From Paracoccaceae bacterium (lineage in GTDB: Bacteria > Pseudomonadota > Alphaproteobacteria > Rhodobacterales > Rhodobacteraceae): a DNA stretch of 64,000 bases. This document shows, piece by piece, positions 52,158 through 62,636 of the stretch. Where the stretch lies: the NCBI GenBank assembly GCA_022824005.1, contig JAJEBG010000033.1, forward strand, positions 1 through 64,000, given 5' to 3'. Under the pieces are notes generated by a model. It worked only from the letters and a program-made list of their open reading frames with translations. It searched no databases and was not told the DNA's origin. Numbering within the stretch: the first letter of the stretch is position 1; every line of letters starts with the position of its first letter. Made by a program: the position numbers and the translations under genes.

Positions 52158-52844
52158 TTAGTTTGAGCGCGACGTTGAGGGTTTATGAATTCGCCTCCCG
52201 ACTTGGTCCAAAACACGCATCAATTGACGACCCATGAGATTTTCTCGCACGCGTTTCTTGACCCCTTCAACCCTCATGACGTCATCAATACGGCGATCAA
52301 TAAAGTCCCAAGTGTTTTCACTTTCCGAACTTGAATCGCCAAGCCAATAAAGAAGTGATGCACTATAGACCGTGGAGAGGATGAGGCGTTTGGTATACCA
52401 GTTGATATCTTCAGACGAATCACCCAAACCTTCCCATATGCTGTCGGTCGTCCGCCAGATCACGCATGCGCCCACACCGGCACTTCTACACTGGGAGAAA
52501 AGAGCCACGGCCTTACGTGTGGCAACACGATGTTCAGCCATCACCGATAATCTCAGCCGAATCGCCTTCGCGACCCGGTAACTATAACGCAATTGGGAAA
52601 TATCGCTGCCTTGCAGTTTCTCGGCCATGAGATCGTCACCGCGGCGAAAATAAGCGATCGCGAGATCAAGACATTGCCTAGGGCAGGCCTTGATGGCATC
52701 AGAAAAATCAATGCCGGCCTCTTCCACTGCAATGTGAAAGACAGCGTCATTCCAACCCTTGTCAGCCGCCATTGGCAAGACTTTATCAAGAAGCAAATTG
52801 ATCGTTTGATCTTGATCCGGGTCACTTTGATTGGCATTTATCAT
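52158..52844 (-). CDS. COQ9-family protein
   Basis: Size and sequence (GWNDAVFHIAVEEAGI...DINWYTKRLILSTVYSASLLYWLGDSS...FIDRRIDDVM). Confidence 0.9.
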   Translation of the reverse strand: MINANQSDPDQDQTINLLLDKVLPMAADKGWNDAVFHIAVEEAGIDFSDAIKACPRQCLDLAIAYFRRGDDLMAEKLQGSDISQLRYSYRVAKAIRLRLSVMAEHRVATRKAVALFSQCRSAGVGACVIWRTTDSIWEGLGDSSEDINWYTKRLILSTVYSASLLYWLGDSSSESENTWDFIDRRIDDVMRVEGVKKRVRENLMGRQLMRVLDQVGRRIHKPSTSRSN

Positions 52845-53077
52845 TTATTATTTCTCCTTGGTTCATACCCTTCTCTCTTTCCGCTTTAGTTAAACCTCAT
52901 CACCGTCCGCTCGACAAAAAGGAAAGATTGTCCAAGAGGGTTCAGCCGAATCTCATGTTACATCTATTTTAGTGATTGTCTGAAACAAATTTCAAGACTC
53001 GACAATTCCAATCCGTAATCTTATATACTCTTTCATTCAATGGAAACGGGGTTGTTCAGAAGGACAAAGATCAATCG

Positions 53078-53281
53078 ATGCTCGTTCAAGTTCGCGATAA
53101 CAATGTCGATCAAGCTCTACGCATTTTGAAAAAGAAACTTCAGCGTGAAGGCGTCTTTAGAGAAATGAAATTGCGACAACATTATGAAAAACCGTCCCAG
53201 AAACGGGCACGAGAAAAAGCCGAGGCGATTCGACGAGCTCGCAAATTGGCCCGCCGACGAGCGGTCAGGGAAGGCTTTTAG
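53078..53281 (+). CDS. rpsU: 30S ribosomal protein S21
   Basis: [50 protein letters not shown]; start moved from 52976. Confidence 0.96.
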   Translation: MLVQVRDNNVDQALRILKKKLQREGVFREMKLRQHYEKPSQKRAREKAEAIRRARKLARRRAVREGF

Positions 53282-53327
53282 CCGCAGCGAGCAGATTTCT
53301 GAATGTGAATACGCTTCGGGATGACTT

Positions 53328-53462
53328 TCAGCTATTGAATAGGGCCAAAAAGATCAGGGCCGCAATGGTGACCACGGCGACCCAAACTATGGCCTTAAGA
53401 AATCCAGCAAAGGTTTTTTCGTGACTCGTGATCTCCATCTTGCCACGTTCATATTCGCTCAT
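53328..53462 (-). CDS. aa3-type cytochrome c oxidase subunit IV-like small membrane protein (44 aa)
   Basis: Not in the supplied ORF track; minus strand gives MSEYERGKMEITSHEKTFAGFLKAIVWVAVVTIAALIFLALFNS*. Confidence 0.8.
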   Translation of the reverse strand: MSEYERGKMEITSHEKTFAGFLKAIVWVAVVTIAALIFLALFNS

Positions 53463-53524
53463 TCATCTCACTCTTCAAAAATAAATATGGGGCGTGAATT
53501 TTTTAGCCAAGACTGACAGAATCG

Positions 53525-54583
53525 TCAAGATCGCTGATATCGCCAAGCGCCATCGCGTGAATCAACGACTCGATTGACTTGACCCGCTTGATATAGCCAG
53601 TTCATATGGGCCACTGCTTCCGCCATCGCGAGACCATATTCCTTCCTCCGAATAGGGCGCTCGAACAGGGGTTCAAGAATTTCATGGACGGTCTGCGGAG
53701 TGGTCAACTCAGCCTTGATCCGATCGAGCGCGGCAAGGTGATTATCAATCAATTGCTCAAGGCGAAGCGGCAATCCATAGAAGGGTTTTTTGTGACCGGG
53801 AAGCACCAACTGCTCGGGCCGGGCATGGCGAGAAAAGGCACGACACGAAGCCAGCCATTCTTTTAGGGGGTTAGCCCCCGGTTCGGTGGCATAGACTCCA
53901 ATATTAGGCGTGATATCGGGAAGAAACTGGTCACCTCCTACGACGATGTCTGCCTCTTCACACCACAACGTGGCATGCGCTGGAGCGTGCCCATGACCGA
54001 TTCTCACTCGCCATTCACGTCCACCAAAACTTAACCGGTCTCCTTCTTGAATACGGGTAAAACCCAAAGGCATGGGCATCACGCAATCGGCAAAGTTGAA
54101 GGGTCTGCGATTCTTATATTTTTCGAGAAGATCAGGTGGGACTCCGCACCGCTCTTGGAAGGTGATGGTCTCACTGCTCGGGCGGTCTTGGATGTCCAAA
54201 GTCAGCATTCTCGCCATCAACCAAGCCGTGCGAGTGGCCAAAATCTCGGCTTTAAAATGCGATTGGAACCAACCCGCCATCCCCACATGATCAGGATGAT
54301 GATGGGTTAGAATCACGCGGCGAACTGGCTGGCCTCGCAACACGGAGTGTAAAATTTGTGGCCATAATGATCGGGTTTCATCGGTATTCATTCCACAATC
54401 AACCAAGGTCCAGCCGTCTTGATCCAAAAAGGCAAAAATGTTGACATGATCAAGCGCCATCGGAAGCGGCAAGCGGAACCACAATATCCCCTCTTCAATC
54501 TCAACGGCCTCAATCCCCGTCGGCGATGTGGGATAGGGTTGACGAATCGTTGTCGAATCCCTTTGGGTTGTCACTTCCGCCAT
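53525..54583 (-). CDS. MBL-fold metallo-hydrolase
   Basis: LTHHHPDHVGMAG, GHGHAPAHATLWCEEADIVVGGDQ, LPGHKKPF. Confidence 0.92.
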   Translation of the reverse strand: MAEVTTQRDSTTIRQPYPTSPTGIEAVEIEEGILWFRLPLPMALDHVNIFAFLDQDGWTLVDCGMNTDETRSLWPQILHSVLRGQPVRRVILTHHHPDHVGMAGWFQSHFKAEILATRTAWLMARMLTLDIQDRPSSETITFQERCGVPPDLLEKYKNRRPFNFADCVMPMPLGFTRIQEGDRLSFGGREWRVRIGHGHAPAHATLWCEEADIVVGGDQFLPDITPNIGVYATEPGANPLKEWLASCRAFSRHARPEQLVLPGHKKPFYGLPLRLEQLIDNHLAALDRIKAELTTPQTVHEILEPLFERPIRRKEYGLAMAEAVAHMNWLYQAGQVNRVVDSRDGAWRYQRS

Positions 54584-54710
54584 GGGGCTGAAACCTCTTC
54601 TCTCTTGATCAGCCAAGGGGGCAGATGTCTAATCCAATCAGGTAGGGCCATGAGGGTTCCGAATGAAGATTGAGCTTTGATTCTCACAAATCGGTCTGCG
54701 TTCTCCACCA

Positions 54711-56393
54711 TCAAAGATGGAGAGCAAACAAATCATCATCCCCTAAAACCGATTCGCTGCACAGATGATGAGTTTCAGGAAGGCATCGCTTCATAAAAAT
54801 CTCGGCCAACGCGTATCTATCTTTGTCGTGCGCCGCCGCCACCAAGTGGCATTGACCGCCAATCACCAGAGCCAATGCGCGCAAGAATGAATTGGCCCCG
54901 GCGGCGCGAAAACTAAAGGATGACGCATCGGCAAGAGTTTTGGCGCTTGAACGCACACATGTTTCGGCTTCCTTCAATAGGGACGCGAGATCGCTATGCG
55001 ATGAGGCGGCGATGGTTGACTGTATCCCATTCAGAAGATCAAAGATGGCACCTGACGGGGCGAGTCTCCGATTCACGAGATCAAGCGATTGAATATCGTT
55101 TGTGCCTTCATAAATGGTGGCGATCATGGCATCACGGAGAAACTGCGATGCGCCCGTTTGCTCAACATATCCAGCGCCCCCATGGACTTGCAGCGCCGCC
55201 GATGACACCTCAAGGCCGATATCAGACCCAAAAGCTTTGGCTACGGGCGTGAGCACGGCGGCTAACTCTTGCCAATGGCACTCCGATTCCTCCTTCGCCC
55301 TATCAAGACTGTAGGCACAGAGAGCACAAATCGACCGTGCCGCAAAAATCATTGCCTGCATTTTGGCCAACGAGCGGCGAACGTTGGGATGCGAAGCAAT
55401 AGAACCATTCTGACCTCGCTCTGTCTTGCCTTGCACCCGTTGCAAAGCATAATCTCTGGCCTGCTGCCACGCGGCATCTGCCACACCGACACCTTGTATG
55501 CCCACACCCAAACGGGCATTGTTCATCATGGTAAACATCGCCGCCAAGCCACAATGTGGCTCACCAATCAACCAAGCGCGGGCTTGGTCGTATCGAACCA
55601 CCGCGGTGGGGGACGCATGAATCCCCATTTTGTGCTCTAGCGACAAAATTTGAATGTGATTGCGCTCACCCGGCTCACCCTGATCATTGGGAACGAATTT
55701 CGGTGCTAAGAAAAGCGTTAAACCTTTCGAACCTCGGGGCGAGTCAGGCAATCGCGCCAGCACCAAATGGCAGACATTTGAAACAAAATCACTATCAGCC
55801 CAACTGATATATATTTTCTCGCCGCTGAGCAGATATTCATCTTCAGTCACAGGAGTGGCGAGGGTGCGGATGGCCCCGACATCAGAACCCGCCTGCGGCT
55901 CGGAAATGTTCATGGTACCACTCCACTCACCAGCGATCAGTTTTCTCAGGTAAAGGGCCTTGATATCGTCGCTAGCATGCTGTTCGATGGCATCAATTTG
56001 ACATTGTGTCAGCATCGGGTTGAGACCAAAGGCCATACAGGCCCCGTTCATCGCATCGGTAAACGCACAGCGGAGGGCGATGGGAAGACCGAGCCCTCCG
56101 TATTCGGGATCGGCTGTAAGTCCTATCCATCCCCCCTCGGTGACCGTGGAATAAGCTTCTGCAAAGCCCGGCGGTGTTCGCACCACTCCATTTTCAAGTC
56201 GGGATGGATGGGTATCGCCGATTTGTTGGATCGGCAGGATGGATTTTTCAGCTATATTGCCGGCGGTCTCCAATACCGACAACACTTCATCACCTTCTAA
56301 AGTTGAAAATAATCCATTTTCGATCTGGGGAATGTTGGGAAAAACCTGTTGATCAAGAAACTGATATTCTCCGACGGGGGCTTGATAAGACAT
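54711..56393 (-). CDS. Acyl-CoA dehydrogenase with C-terminal extension
   Basis: MNISEPQAGSDVGAIRT, YISWADSDFVSNVCHLVLAR, LQVHGGAGYVEQTGASQFLRDAMIATIYEGTNDIQSLDLVNRRL. Confidence 0.93.
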   Translation of the reverse strand: MSYQAPVGEYQFLDQQVFPNIPQIENGLFSTLEGDEVLSVLETAGNIAEKSILPIQQIGDTHPSRLENGVVRTPPGFAEAYSTVTEGGWIGLTADPEYGGLGLPIALRCAFTDAMNGACMAFGLNPMLTQCQIDAIEQHASDDIKALYLRKLIAGEWSGTMNISEPQAGSDVGAIRTLATPVTEDEYLLSGEKIYISWADSDFVSNVCHLVLARLPDSPRGSKGLTLFLAPKFVPNDQGEPGERNHIQILSLEHKMGIHASPTAVVRYDQARAWLIGEPHCGLAAMFTMMNNARLGVGIQGVGVADAAWQQARDYALQRVQGKTERGQNGSIASHPNVRRSLAKMQAMIFAARSICALCAYSLDRAKEESECHWQELAAVLTPVAKAFGSDIGLEVSSAALQVHGGAGYVEQTGASQFLRDAMIATIYEGTNDIQSLDLVNRRLAPSGAIFDLLNGIQSTIAASSHSDLASLLKEAETCVRSSAKTLADASSFSFRAAGANSFLRALALVIGGQCHLVAAAHDKDRYALAEIFMKRCLPETHHLCSESVLGDDDLFALHL

Positions 56394-56488
56394 GGGCGAC
56401 ACTGATTGAATACGGATAGTCGACAGTCTAGGGCAATTTGTGGGCGAGTGCCACAAAAAACGCCACGATCTTGATATGGAGATAGTGT

Positions 56489-57454
56489 ATGTTGAAGACC
56501 GAGATTCTGGCTGATGATGGGATATCCATCGCTCGCGCCGCGCAGATTCTGGCGCGGGGTGGCACGGTCGCGTTTCCTACTGAAACCGTCTACGGATTGG
56601 GAGCCGATGCGCGAAACCCTTGCGCATTGGAAAAAATATTCGAGGCCAAGAAACGCCCGTATTCAAATCCACTGATTGTGCATTTCAGTCATCTCAGCGC
56701 GGCATATGAACTTCTCACTTTCAATGATTTGGCCCTCCGCCTTGCCGAGCGGTTTTGGCCCGGCCCGATGACACTCTTGTTACCGAAGCGTCCTTCATCA
56801 CCACTCGACTCGCTTGTCGCTGGCAATCAATCACTCGTCGGCATACGAATCCCATCGCATCCCATTGCCCAACGTTTACTCAATGAATGCGGCCAACCGC
56901 TGGCGGCTCCGTCGGCCAACCTGTCTAACCATGTCAGTCCGACACAAGCCAGTCACGTGCTTGACGATCTCGACGGTCGGATTGACGCGATCATTGACGG
57001 TGGCGATTGTCAATGGGGTCTCGAATCGACAATCTTATGGCCCAAAAAAAATGAGATCATCCGGCTGCGCTCGGGAGCTTTGACGGATTCCACGGTCTCG
57101 AACTCATTGGGAATTAAACCCAAAGCTTTAACAGGGAAAAACCAACCGCAGACACCGGGCCAACATCGTCAGCATTATTCACCTCGCGCACATCTTTGTA
57201 TCAATGTCAGAGATTTCGCCGAGAATTTTGTCCGAATCGGCTTCGGTGATCCTAGTCCCAACGATGATTTCAACTTGTCACCGCGTGGTGATATCGAAGA
57301 AGCGGCCGTCAATCTCTACGCCCTGCTCCGTCTCGCTGATACAAAAGCGTCGCAATTAGGCAAATCGGTAATTGCTATTGCGCCTATCCCTTGGGGAGGT
57401 TTGGGGACCACCATCAACGATCGCCTCACACGCGCCGCAGAGGAAAAAGATTAG
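56489..57454 (+). CDS. L-threonylcarbamoyladenylate synthase (Sua5/YrdC)
   Basis: GGTVAFPTETVYGLGADARN, KKRPYSNPLIVHF, APSANLSNHVSPT, TPGQHRQHYSPRA. Confidence 0.95.
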   Translation: MLKTEILADDGISIARAAQILARGGTVAFPTETVYGLGADARNPCALEKIFEAKKRPYSNPLIVHFSHLSAAYELLTFNDLALRLAERFWPGPMTLLLPKRPSSPLDSLVAGNQSLVGIRIPSHPIAQRLLNECGQPLAAPSANLSNHVSPTQASHVLDDLDGRIDAIIDGGDCQWGLESTILWPKKNEIIRLRSGALTDSTVSNSLGIKPKALTGKNQPQTPGQHRQHYSPRAHLCINVRDFAENFVRIGFGDPSPNDDFNLSPRGDIEEAAVNLYALLRLADTKASQLGKSVIAIAPIPWGGLGTTINDRLTRAAEEKD

Positions 57455-58023
57455 GCGCTTCCTCCCATTGAAGTCAACATACTCGGTCGGATACCCATTG
57501 ATTTGAGGGCCGATTCCCATTTCTGATCGTCTTGCGTATCGAAGACGAGTGTCCGCCCGCCTTTACAGACCAGCCAAGCGTTTTTTCGCAATTCACTTTC
57601 TAATTGACCCGGCCCCCAACCGGCATAACCCAAAGCGATGATCATATTTTTTGGCCCATCACCCCGACTAAAGTCTTCAAGAATATCCGGACAGGCGGTG
57701 ACACAATAATGCTCTCCGAGCGCCACTGTTTCTGAATAATCTTTGACATCACGAGAGTGGATAATGGTCGCCCGTTCACAATCAACAGGGCCGCCGTAAT
57801 ATACAGGCAGAGGATCTGACTCACTCTTGACTTTCTCTTCTTCCTTTGACCACGTGCCCACCTGCATCAAACCGGCCACCTTATTCACCACCACACCCAT
57901 CGAACTCTCTTCATTGTGATGAATCATCAAAATGACACTGTTGGTAAAACGCTTATCCGCCATTTTTGGCATTGAGACCAAGAGTTGGCCGACAAGTTCC
58001 TTTTCGTCAAAATCCATTCCCAT
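57451..58023 (-). CDS. YqgE/AlgH family protein
   Basis: GQLLVSMPKMADKRFTNSVILMIHHNEESSMGVVVNK, ALGYAGWGPGQLESELRKNAWL. Confidence 0.94.
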   Translation of the reverse strand: MGMDFDEKELVGQLLVSMPKMADKRFTNSVILMIHHNEESSMGVVVNKVAGLMQVGTWSKEEEKVKSESDPLPVYYGGPVDCERATIIHSRDVKDYSETVALGEHYCVTACPDILEDFSRGDGPKNMIIALGYAGWGPGQLESELRKNAWLVCKGGRTLVFDTQDDQKWESALKSMGIRPSMLTSMGGSA

Positions 58024-58284
58024 CAACCTACGTTTACACTTGCACCTTATGGCCTCCCAACGCTTAATGTATTGACTCTGTTTGTGCCACAACTTTTATC
58101 ATGTGAGGAGAAATATCCGCCCCCGACAAAATCGGCGTCTTGTCCTCTGCAAGCCTCGGCATTTCGAGACGACAAGAAATTGGGCGGCGGAGCCGAGACT
58201 CCACACCGAAACGCTACGAACAGGAGTCAAGAATGGTACTGTTGAGGAGATATCAGAGAGAACAATCCGTTTATCTCATCAATC

Positions 58285-59229
58285 TTGAGGGGCACCAAAA
58301 TTTCAAATGCTAACCCAATTGAGGTTCAAACCGCCATGATAACAGGTATCCGTTCAATCATCTCTTGCTTTGGTTTGATCTCGATAAGAGTTTTTGGCCT
58401 GACTTTGGCCCTATTTGGATGTGCACACATGGCTCATTCATTGGCCATGGCGGAGCCATCACTTTTATTCAGTAACGAGAATCCGCCAGCAAAAGTTGAA
58501 ATCCTGAAAGGGTGGCGCCAACATCATCACGAGGATTCTCATCATGTCTTTGCCTTAAAAATCGTCCTCGCCGAGGGTTGGAAAACCTATTGGCGATTGG
58601 TGGGCGACGATGGCATCGCCCCGCATATCACATGGACTCTCCTTGCCAACGCATCAACACCCGAGATTCATTATCCCAATCCGACCTTGATCGTTGATCC
58701 TGATGCCGCGATTTCCATCATCGGTTACCGAGATGAAGTTGTCTTTCCGATCATCGTGGACGTGCCTAATCCCAACGCCCCCGTTCGTGTCGCGGGTCTT
58801 TTTGAATTCGGAATCTGTGATGATATTTGTATACCAGAACAAATCCAATTCAGAGCCGAGTTGGGAGCTGAACTCTCTATTTGGGTGGATGAAATTATCC
58901 GAGTGCTGGACAATAAAATGGTAACAGTTGTCCGCCCATTTGACTGTCGATTGAGACCTAGTGAAGACCATCACTTTATCCTAGATGGTCAAATAAAGAC
59001 GGATTTTCGACCGCCTTTGGCCATCGCCGCCCTCCCCGATTATCTCCATCCTCATGTGGAATTCAGTGATATCAAATCGAGCCTTTCGGACGACGGCACG
59101 GTTCGCCTTCAGGCACGAATAGATTCATCAGAGGCATCGATCTTGGGAATTGAAAGATCAAAAATCAAGATCGTCGTTGTCACAGAAAACCAAGCGATTG
59201 AATACACCGGCTGCGGAAGTGACGGCTAA
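58285..59229 (+). CDS. DsbD N-terminal-domain-like secreted protein; likely start 58336
   Basis: Signal segment, WKTYWRLVGDDGIAPHITW, FGICDDICIPEQIQF. Confidence 0.82.
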   Translation: MRGTKISNANPIEVQTAMITGIRSIISCFGLISIRVFGLTLALFGCAHMAHSLAMAEPSLLFSNENPPAKVEILKGWRQHHHEDSHHVFALKIVLAEGWKTYWRLVGDDGIAPHITWTLLANASTPEIHYPNPTLIVDPDAAISIIGYRDEVVFPIIVDVPNPNAPVRVAGLFEFGICDDICIPEQIQFRAELGAELSIWVDEIIRVLDNKMVTVVRPFDCRLRPSEDHHFILDGQIKTDFRPPLAIAALPDYLHPHVEFSDIKSSLSDDGTVRLQARIDSSEASILGIERSKIKIVVVTENQAIEYTGCGSDG

Positions 59230-62200
59230 GACCGGCTGTATCGCCCAAAATAAAGAAGAACCAGTCCAAGAATAAAACTCGTCGCACAGATCAGCATGAT
59301 ACCGATGAGGAACGAAGCGAGACCCGTCACTTGCGGGGGCAAAGCCCAAGCCACGTCTAACCATGGCATCAGAGGCGTGGGCCATTCGCCGAACCAAATG
59401 ACCGAGCCGAGCGTCATCCCGAACCAACAGGTCATAAGGATGGCGGCGGCGAAGATCACAAGGCGAATTATTCGGCCCCGTCGTGGGGCGCGAAGGGCAC
59501 GAGACAAAGAGCGTCGGAACCTCGCGGCATCGGTTTGAATGGCGACCATGGCCGGCACCAGAAGCAAGACCAGAAACATAGCGAATCCCAAACCATAGAC
59601 GAGCGTGATTACCGACGGTTTAAGAAAACTCGCTTGTGCCGATGTTTCATACAAGAGTGGAATTAACCCCACGACCGTTGTCAAAGTGGTTAGCAATACA
59701 GGTCGAAATCGATCAACCACGGCGTTCTTGATCGCTTGAAGAATCCCCTGCTCCTTTGAATATTTGTCGATCGTCGTAATGAGAATGATGGAGTCATTGA
59801 CGATGATACCCACCATGCCCACAAGACCAATCACCGAAAACATCGAAAATGGAACATTCCAGATATAATGCCCCCATATCGCGCCCACGAGACCAAAAGG
59901 CACAGTGAGCAGAACAATCAGCGGCCGCGTCCAACTCGAGAAGACCCAAGCCATCACCAAAAAAATCCCCAACAGCACCATGATCAATCCAATCAACGCA
60001 TCGTTGAGGAAGTTTCGTTCATCTTCGGCCAAACCCGAAAGTTTCCATGTGATCCCATATTTTGTTGCGATGTTCGGCAGGATCGTCATCTGCAATTCTC
60101 GGGCGACTTCCGAAATACGGTCAGGATTATCTTCCGAGACCTCCCCGGATATGGTGACAACGCGTATCCCATTATCACGACGGATCGTCGAGAACCCGAG
60201 TGACCGAACAGCGGTCACAATGTCCGACAGCGGCGCGTATTCACCTGATTGAGACCTTAAACTCCACTGCTCAAGAAAATTCGAACTCTTGGTTTCACTT
60301 TCTCGGACTCGGACAATGATTTCTCCTGTTCGTGTCCCATCGGGAAAAGAGGCCGCCACCACGCCCGCCAATCGGTCACGCAGGACAGATCCCACTTCAT
60401 CAATGGTAAAGCCAAGGGCCCGGCCTTGCGGAGTGAGTTCAAGGACCAATTCCTCCTTGCCAAAGGCAAGATCATCTTCAAGGGAGGAGAATTCTGGATA
60501 CGAAGCGAACTCGCTCTTCACCTCTTCGGCGGCGATTTTCAACACGTCAGCATTGCCGCCCGACAATTGGAGCTGCAACGGGTCACTTCCCGGGCCAAAT
60601 CGTCCACTGCGAAACGATAATGTTTCGAGCAACGGGTGACGTCTGATTTCTTGCTGCAAACGAGCGGCAAATGCAAACGAAGAGTAAGGTCGAAGGTCGG
60701 CATCTATCAATTCAATGGCAATGGTTCCGATCAAATCCCTGTCTTTGGTCTCAGCCCCCGCAAGACCCCGGCCCGTAAAGCCACCAATACCGGCAACCAC
60801 ATAAGTGATGGGGTTGAGTCCGAATTCCCCCTCATAGGCGGTGCCCACCGCATTGGCGGCACGCTGCAACTCACGCATCATCTCGCTCGCATCGGAACGG
60901 TCCGCTTCGTTGACCATGGCAAAGGATCCGTTGACCGAGCCCAATTCGGGCGCGTTGAAAAACCGCCAACGAACATCTCCACCAATGAACAAAGCGACTT
61001 GCAAGGCCAATAACACAAAGGCTCCCGCGACAATGGGATAGCGAAAGATCAGAATCAATTCGACAAAGGGACGAAATAGCCTTTGTTGGACCCAAGCAAA
61101 TCCTTGGTTAACCCACCGGCTCGGCCAATCGTACCATGGCGTCGAATGCCTCTCCTTCAAAGCGTGTCGCAGATGGTTAGGTAGAATAAAGAAACATTCC
61201 AGCAAAGACGCGGCGAGTACCGCGACCACGGCAAAAGCTAATTCCACAATAATATTGCCAAAACGCCCCCCAATCATGGTCAATCCAAAGAAGGCAATGA
61301 TGGTGGTGATGGTAGCGGCAAATACCGGCGCTGACATTGAGATGGCGGCTCGCGTCGAAGCCACATCCGCCGATTCTCCCAATTGTCGACGCCTAAAATC
61401 GGCGTGCTCACCCACCACAATGGCGTCATCGACCACAATTCCAAGCGTGATGATCAAACCAAAGAGCGAAACCATATTGAGTGACAAGCCAAACGCATAC
61501 ATCAACGCCACCGCGGCACACATGGCTGTCGGTATGCCTGCGGCCACCCAAAACGCGACTCGGAAACTGAGAAACAAATACAACAGCACAATCACTAAAC
61601 CTAACCCAAGAAGGCCATTGCTATAGAGAATGTTGAGGCGACCGGTGATGGCATCAGCGCGGGTCCGAATGAGATCAGTCGTGACCTCTGACGGCAAAGT
61701 GGTAGAAAATTTTTCAACCACCTCCTCAACCATTTTCTGCATTTCGATGGCATCGCCCCTCTCCGACCGGTTGACACGAATAGAGACCGCTGGATGTTTA
61801 TCGACGAAAAAGGCTTGGTTTCGATCGACCCTTTCCACTCGAATGGTAGCAAAATCGCCGACAAAAAGTTTTGAGCCATCTGGATTGGAGCGCACGACAA
61901 TATTTTCTATTTGCTCAGGTGACCGTTTGGCGATGCCGGCGCGAAGTCGCGTTGATGCGCCCACTTCACCGCTTGGGTCTGTTTTGGCTTCACCCCCAAT
62001 TTGACGGGCGATCTGGCGAATAGTGATGTCATGACGCGTCAGGTCAGCTTCATTGATTTCAACAAGTGTTCTTGGCGCTTCAATGCCTGAAATATTGGCT
62101 TGGGCGACGCCTTTCTCGAACAGACGCACGACCAATTCATCGGCCAATCTTCCCAATTGGACAACATCAACTGGCCCGGTGATCATGATGTCAGTTACCC

Positions 62201-62636
62201 GGTCACTCCAAGAGGTCCGTTGCACCTGCGCTATCTCTGCATCATCGGGCAATTCGGGTATGATATTGTCGAGCCCGGCTTTGGTGTCATTGACACCCCG
62301 CTGCATGTCCCACCCTTCTTCAAATTCCAGCGAAATCGTGGCTCGACCTTCAAACGCGTTCGATTGGGTATCAATGACGCCTTCAATATTTTGCAATTCC
62401 ACGATCACCGGTTGAACAATGGCATCGTCGATGTCCGATGCGCCCGCCCCATCCCAAGTGATAGCGACACGGACGCTTTCGTAAACGGTGTCAGGGAAAA
62501 ACTGTGAGCGCAATTGCGGAAAGGCCGCCAATCCAAGGGCAATCACGACCACAAGAATGAGGTTGGCGGCGGTTCGATGGTAGGCAAAATATTTGAGAAT
62601 ACCCGCCAAAGGATTATTCGTTTGCACGCGACTCAC
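59226..62636 (-). CDS. RND efflux permease (AcrB/HAE family)
   Basis: 1136 aa; LRSQFFPDTVYESVRVAITWDGAG, GIVVDDAIVVGEHA, VGMVGIIVNDSIIL. Confidence 0.95.
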   Translation of the reverse strand: MSRVQTNNPLAGILKYFAYHRTAANLILVVVIALGLAAFPQLRSQFFPDTVYESVRVAITWDGAGASDIDDAIVQPVIVELQNIEGVIDTQSNAFEGRATISLEFEEGWDMQRGVNDTKAGLDNIIPELPDDAEIAQVQRTSWSDRVTDIMITGPVDVVQLGRLADELVVRLFEKGVAQANISGIEAPRTLVEINEADLTRHDITIRQIARQIGGEAKTDPSGEVGASTRLRAGIAKRSPEQIENIVVRSNPDGSKLFVGDFATIRVERVDRNQAFFVDKHPAVSIRVNRSERGDAIEMQKMVEEVVEKFSTTLPSEVTTDLIRTRADAITGRLNILYSNGLLGLGLVIVLLYLFLSFRVAFWVAAGIPTAMCAAVALMYAFGLSLNMVSLFGLIITLGIVVDDAIVVGEHADFRRRQLGESADVASTRAAISMSAPVFAATITTIIAFFGLTMIGGRFGNIIVELAFAVVAVLAASLLECFFILPNHLRHALKERHSTPWYDWPSRWVNQGFAWVQQRLFRPFVELILIFRYPIVAGAFVLLALQVALFIGGDVRWRFFNAPELGSVNGSFAMVNEADRSDASEMMRELQRAANAVGTAYEGEFGLNPITYVVAGIGGFTGRGLAGAETKDRDLIGTIAIELIDADLRPYSSFAFAARLQQEIRRHPLLETLSFRSGRFGPGSDPLQLQLSGGNADVLKIAAEEVKSEFASYPEFSSLEDDLAFGKEELVLELTPQGRALGFTIDEVGSVLRDRLAGVVAASFPDGTRTGEIIVRVRESETKSSNFLEQWSLRSQSGEYAPLSDIVTAVRSLGFSTIRRDNGIRVVTISGEVSEDNPDRISEVARELQMTILPNIATKYGITWKLSGLAEDERNFLNDALIGLIMVLLGIFLVMAWVFSSWTRPLIVLLTVPFGLVGAIWGHYIWNVPFSMFSVIGLVGMVGIIVNDSIILITTIDKYSKEQGILQAIKNAVVDRFRPVLLTTLTTVVGLIPLLYETSAQASFLKPSVITLVYGLGFAMFLVLLLVPAMVAIQTDAARFRRSLSRALRAPRRGRIIRLVIFAAAILMTCWFGMTLGSVIWFGEWPTPLMPWLDVAWALPPQVTGLASFLIGIMLICATSFILGLVLLYFGRYSRS

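Noticed and set aside
59868-60639. Several plus-strand ORFs over the RND permease
   Set aside because: Shadow ORFs antisense to a strongly supported AcrB-family gene.
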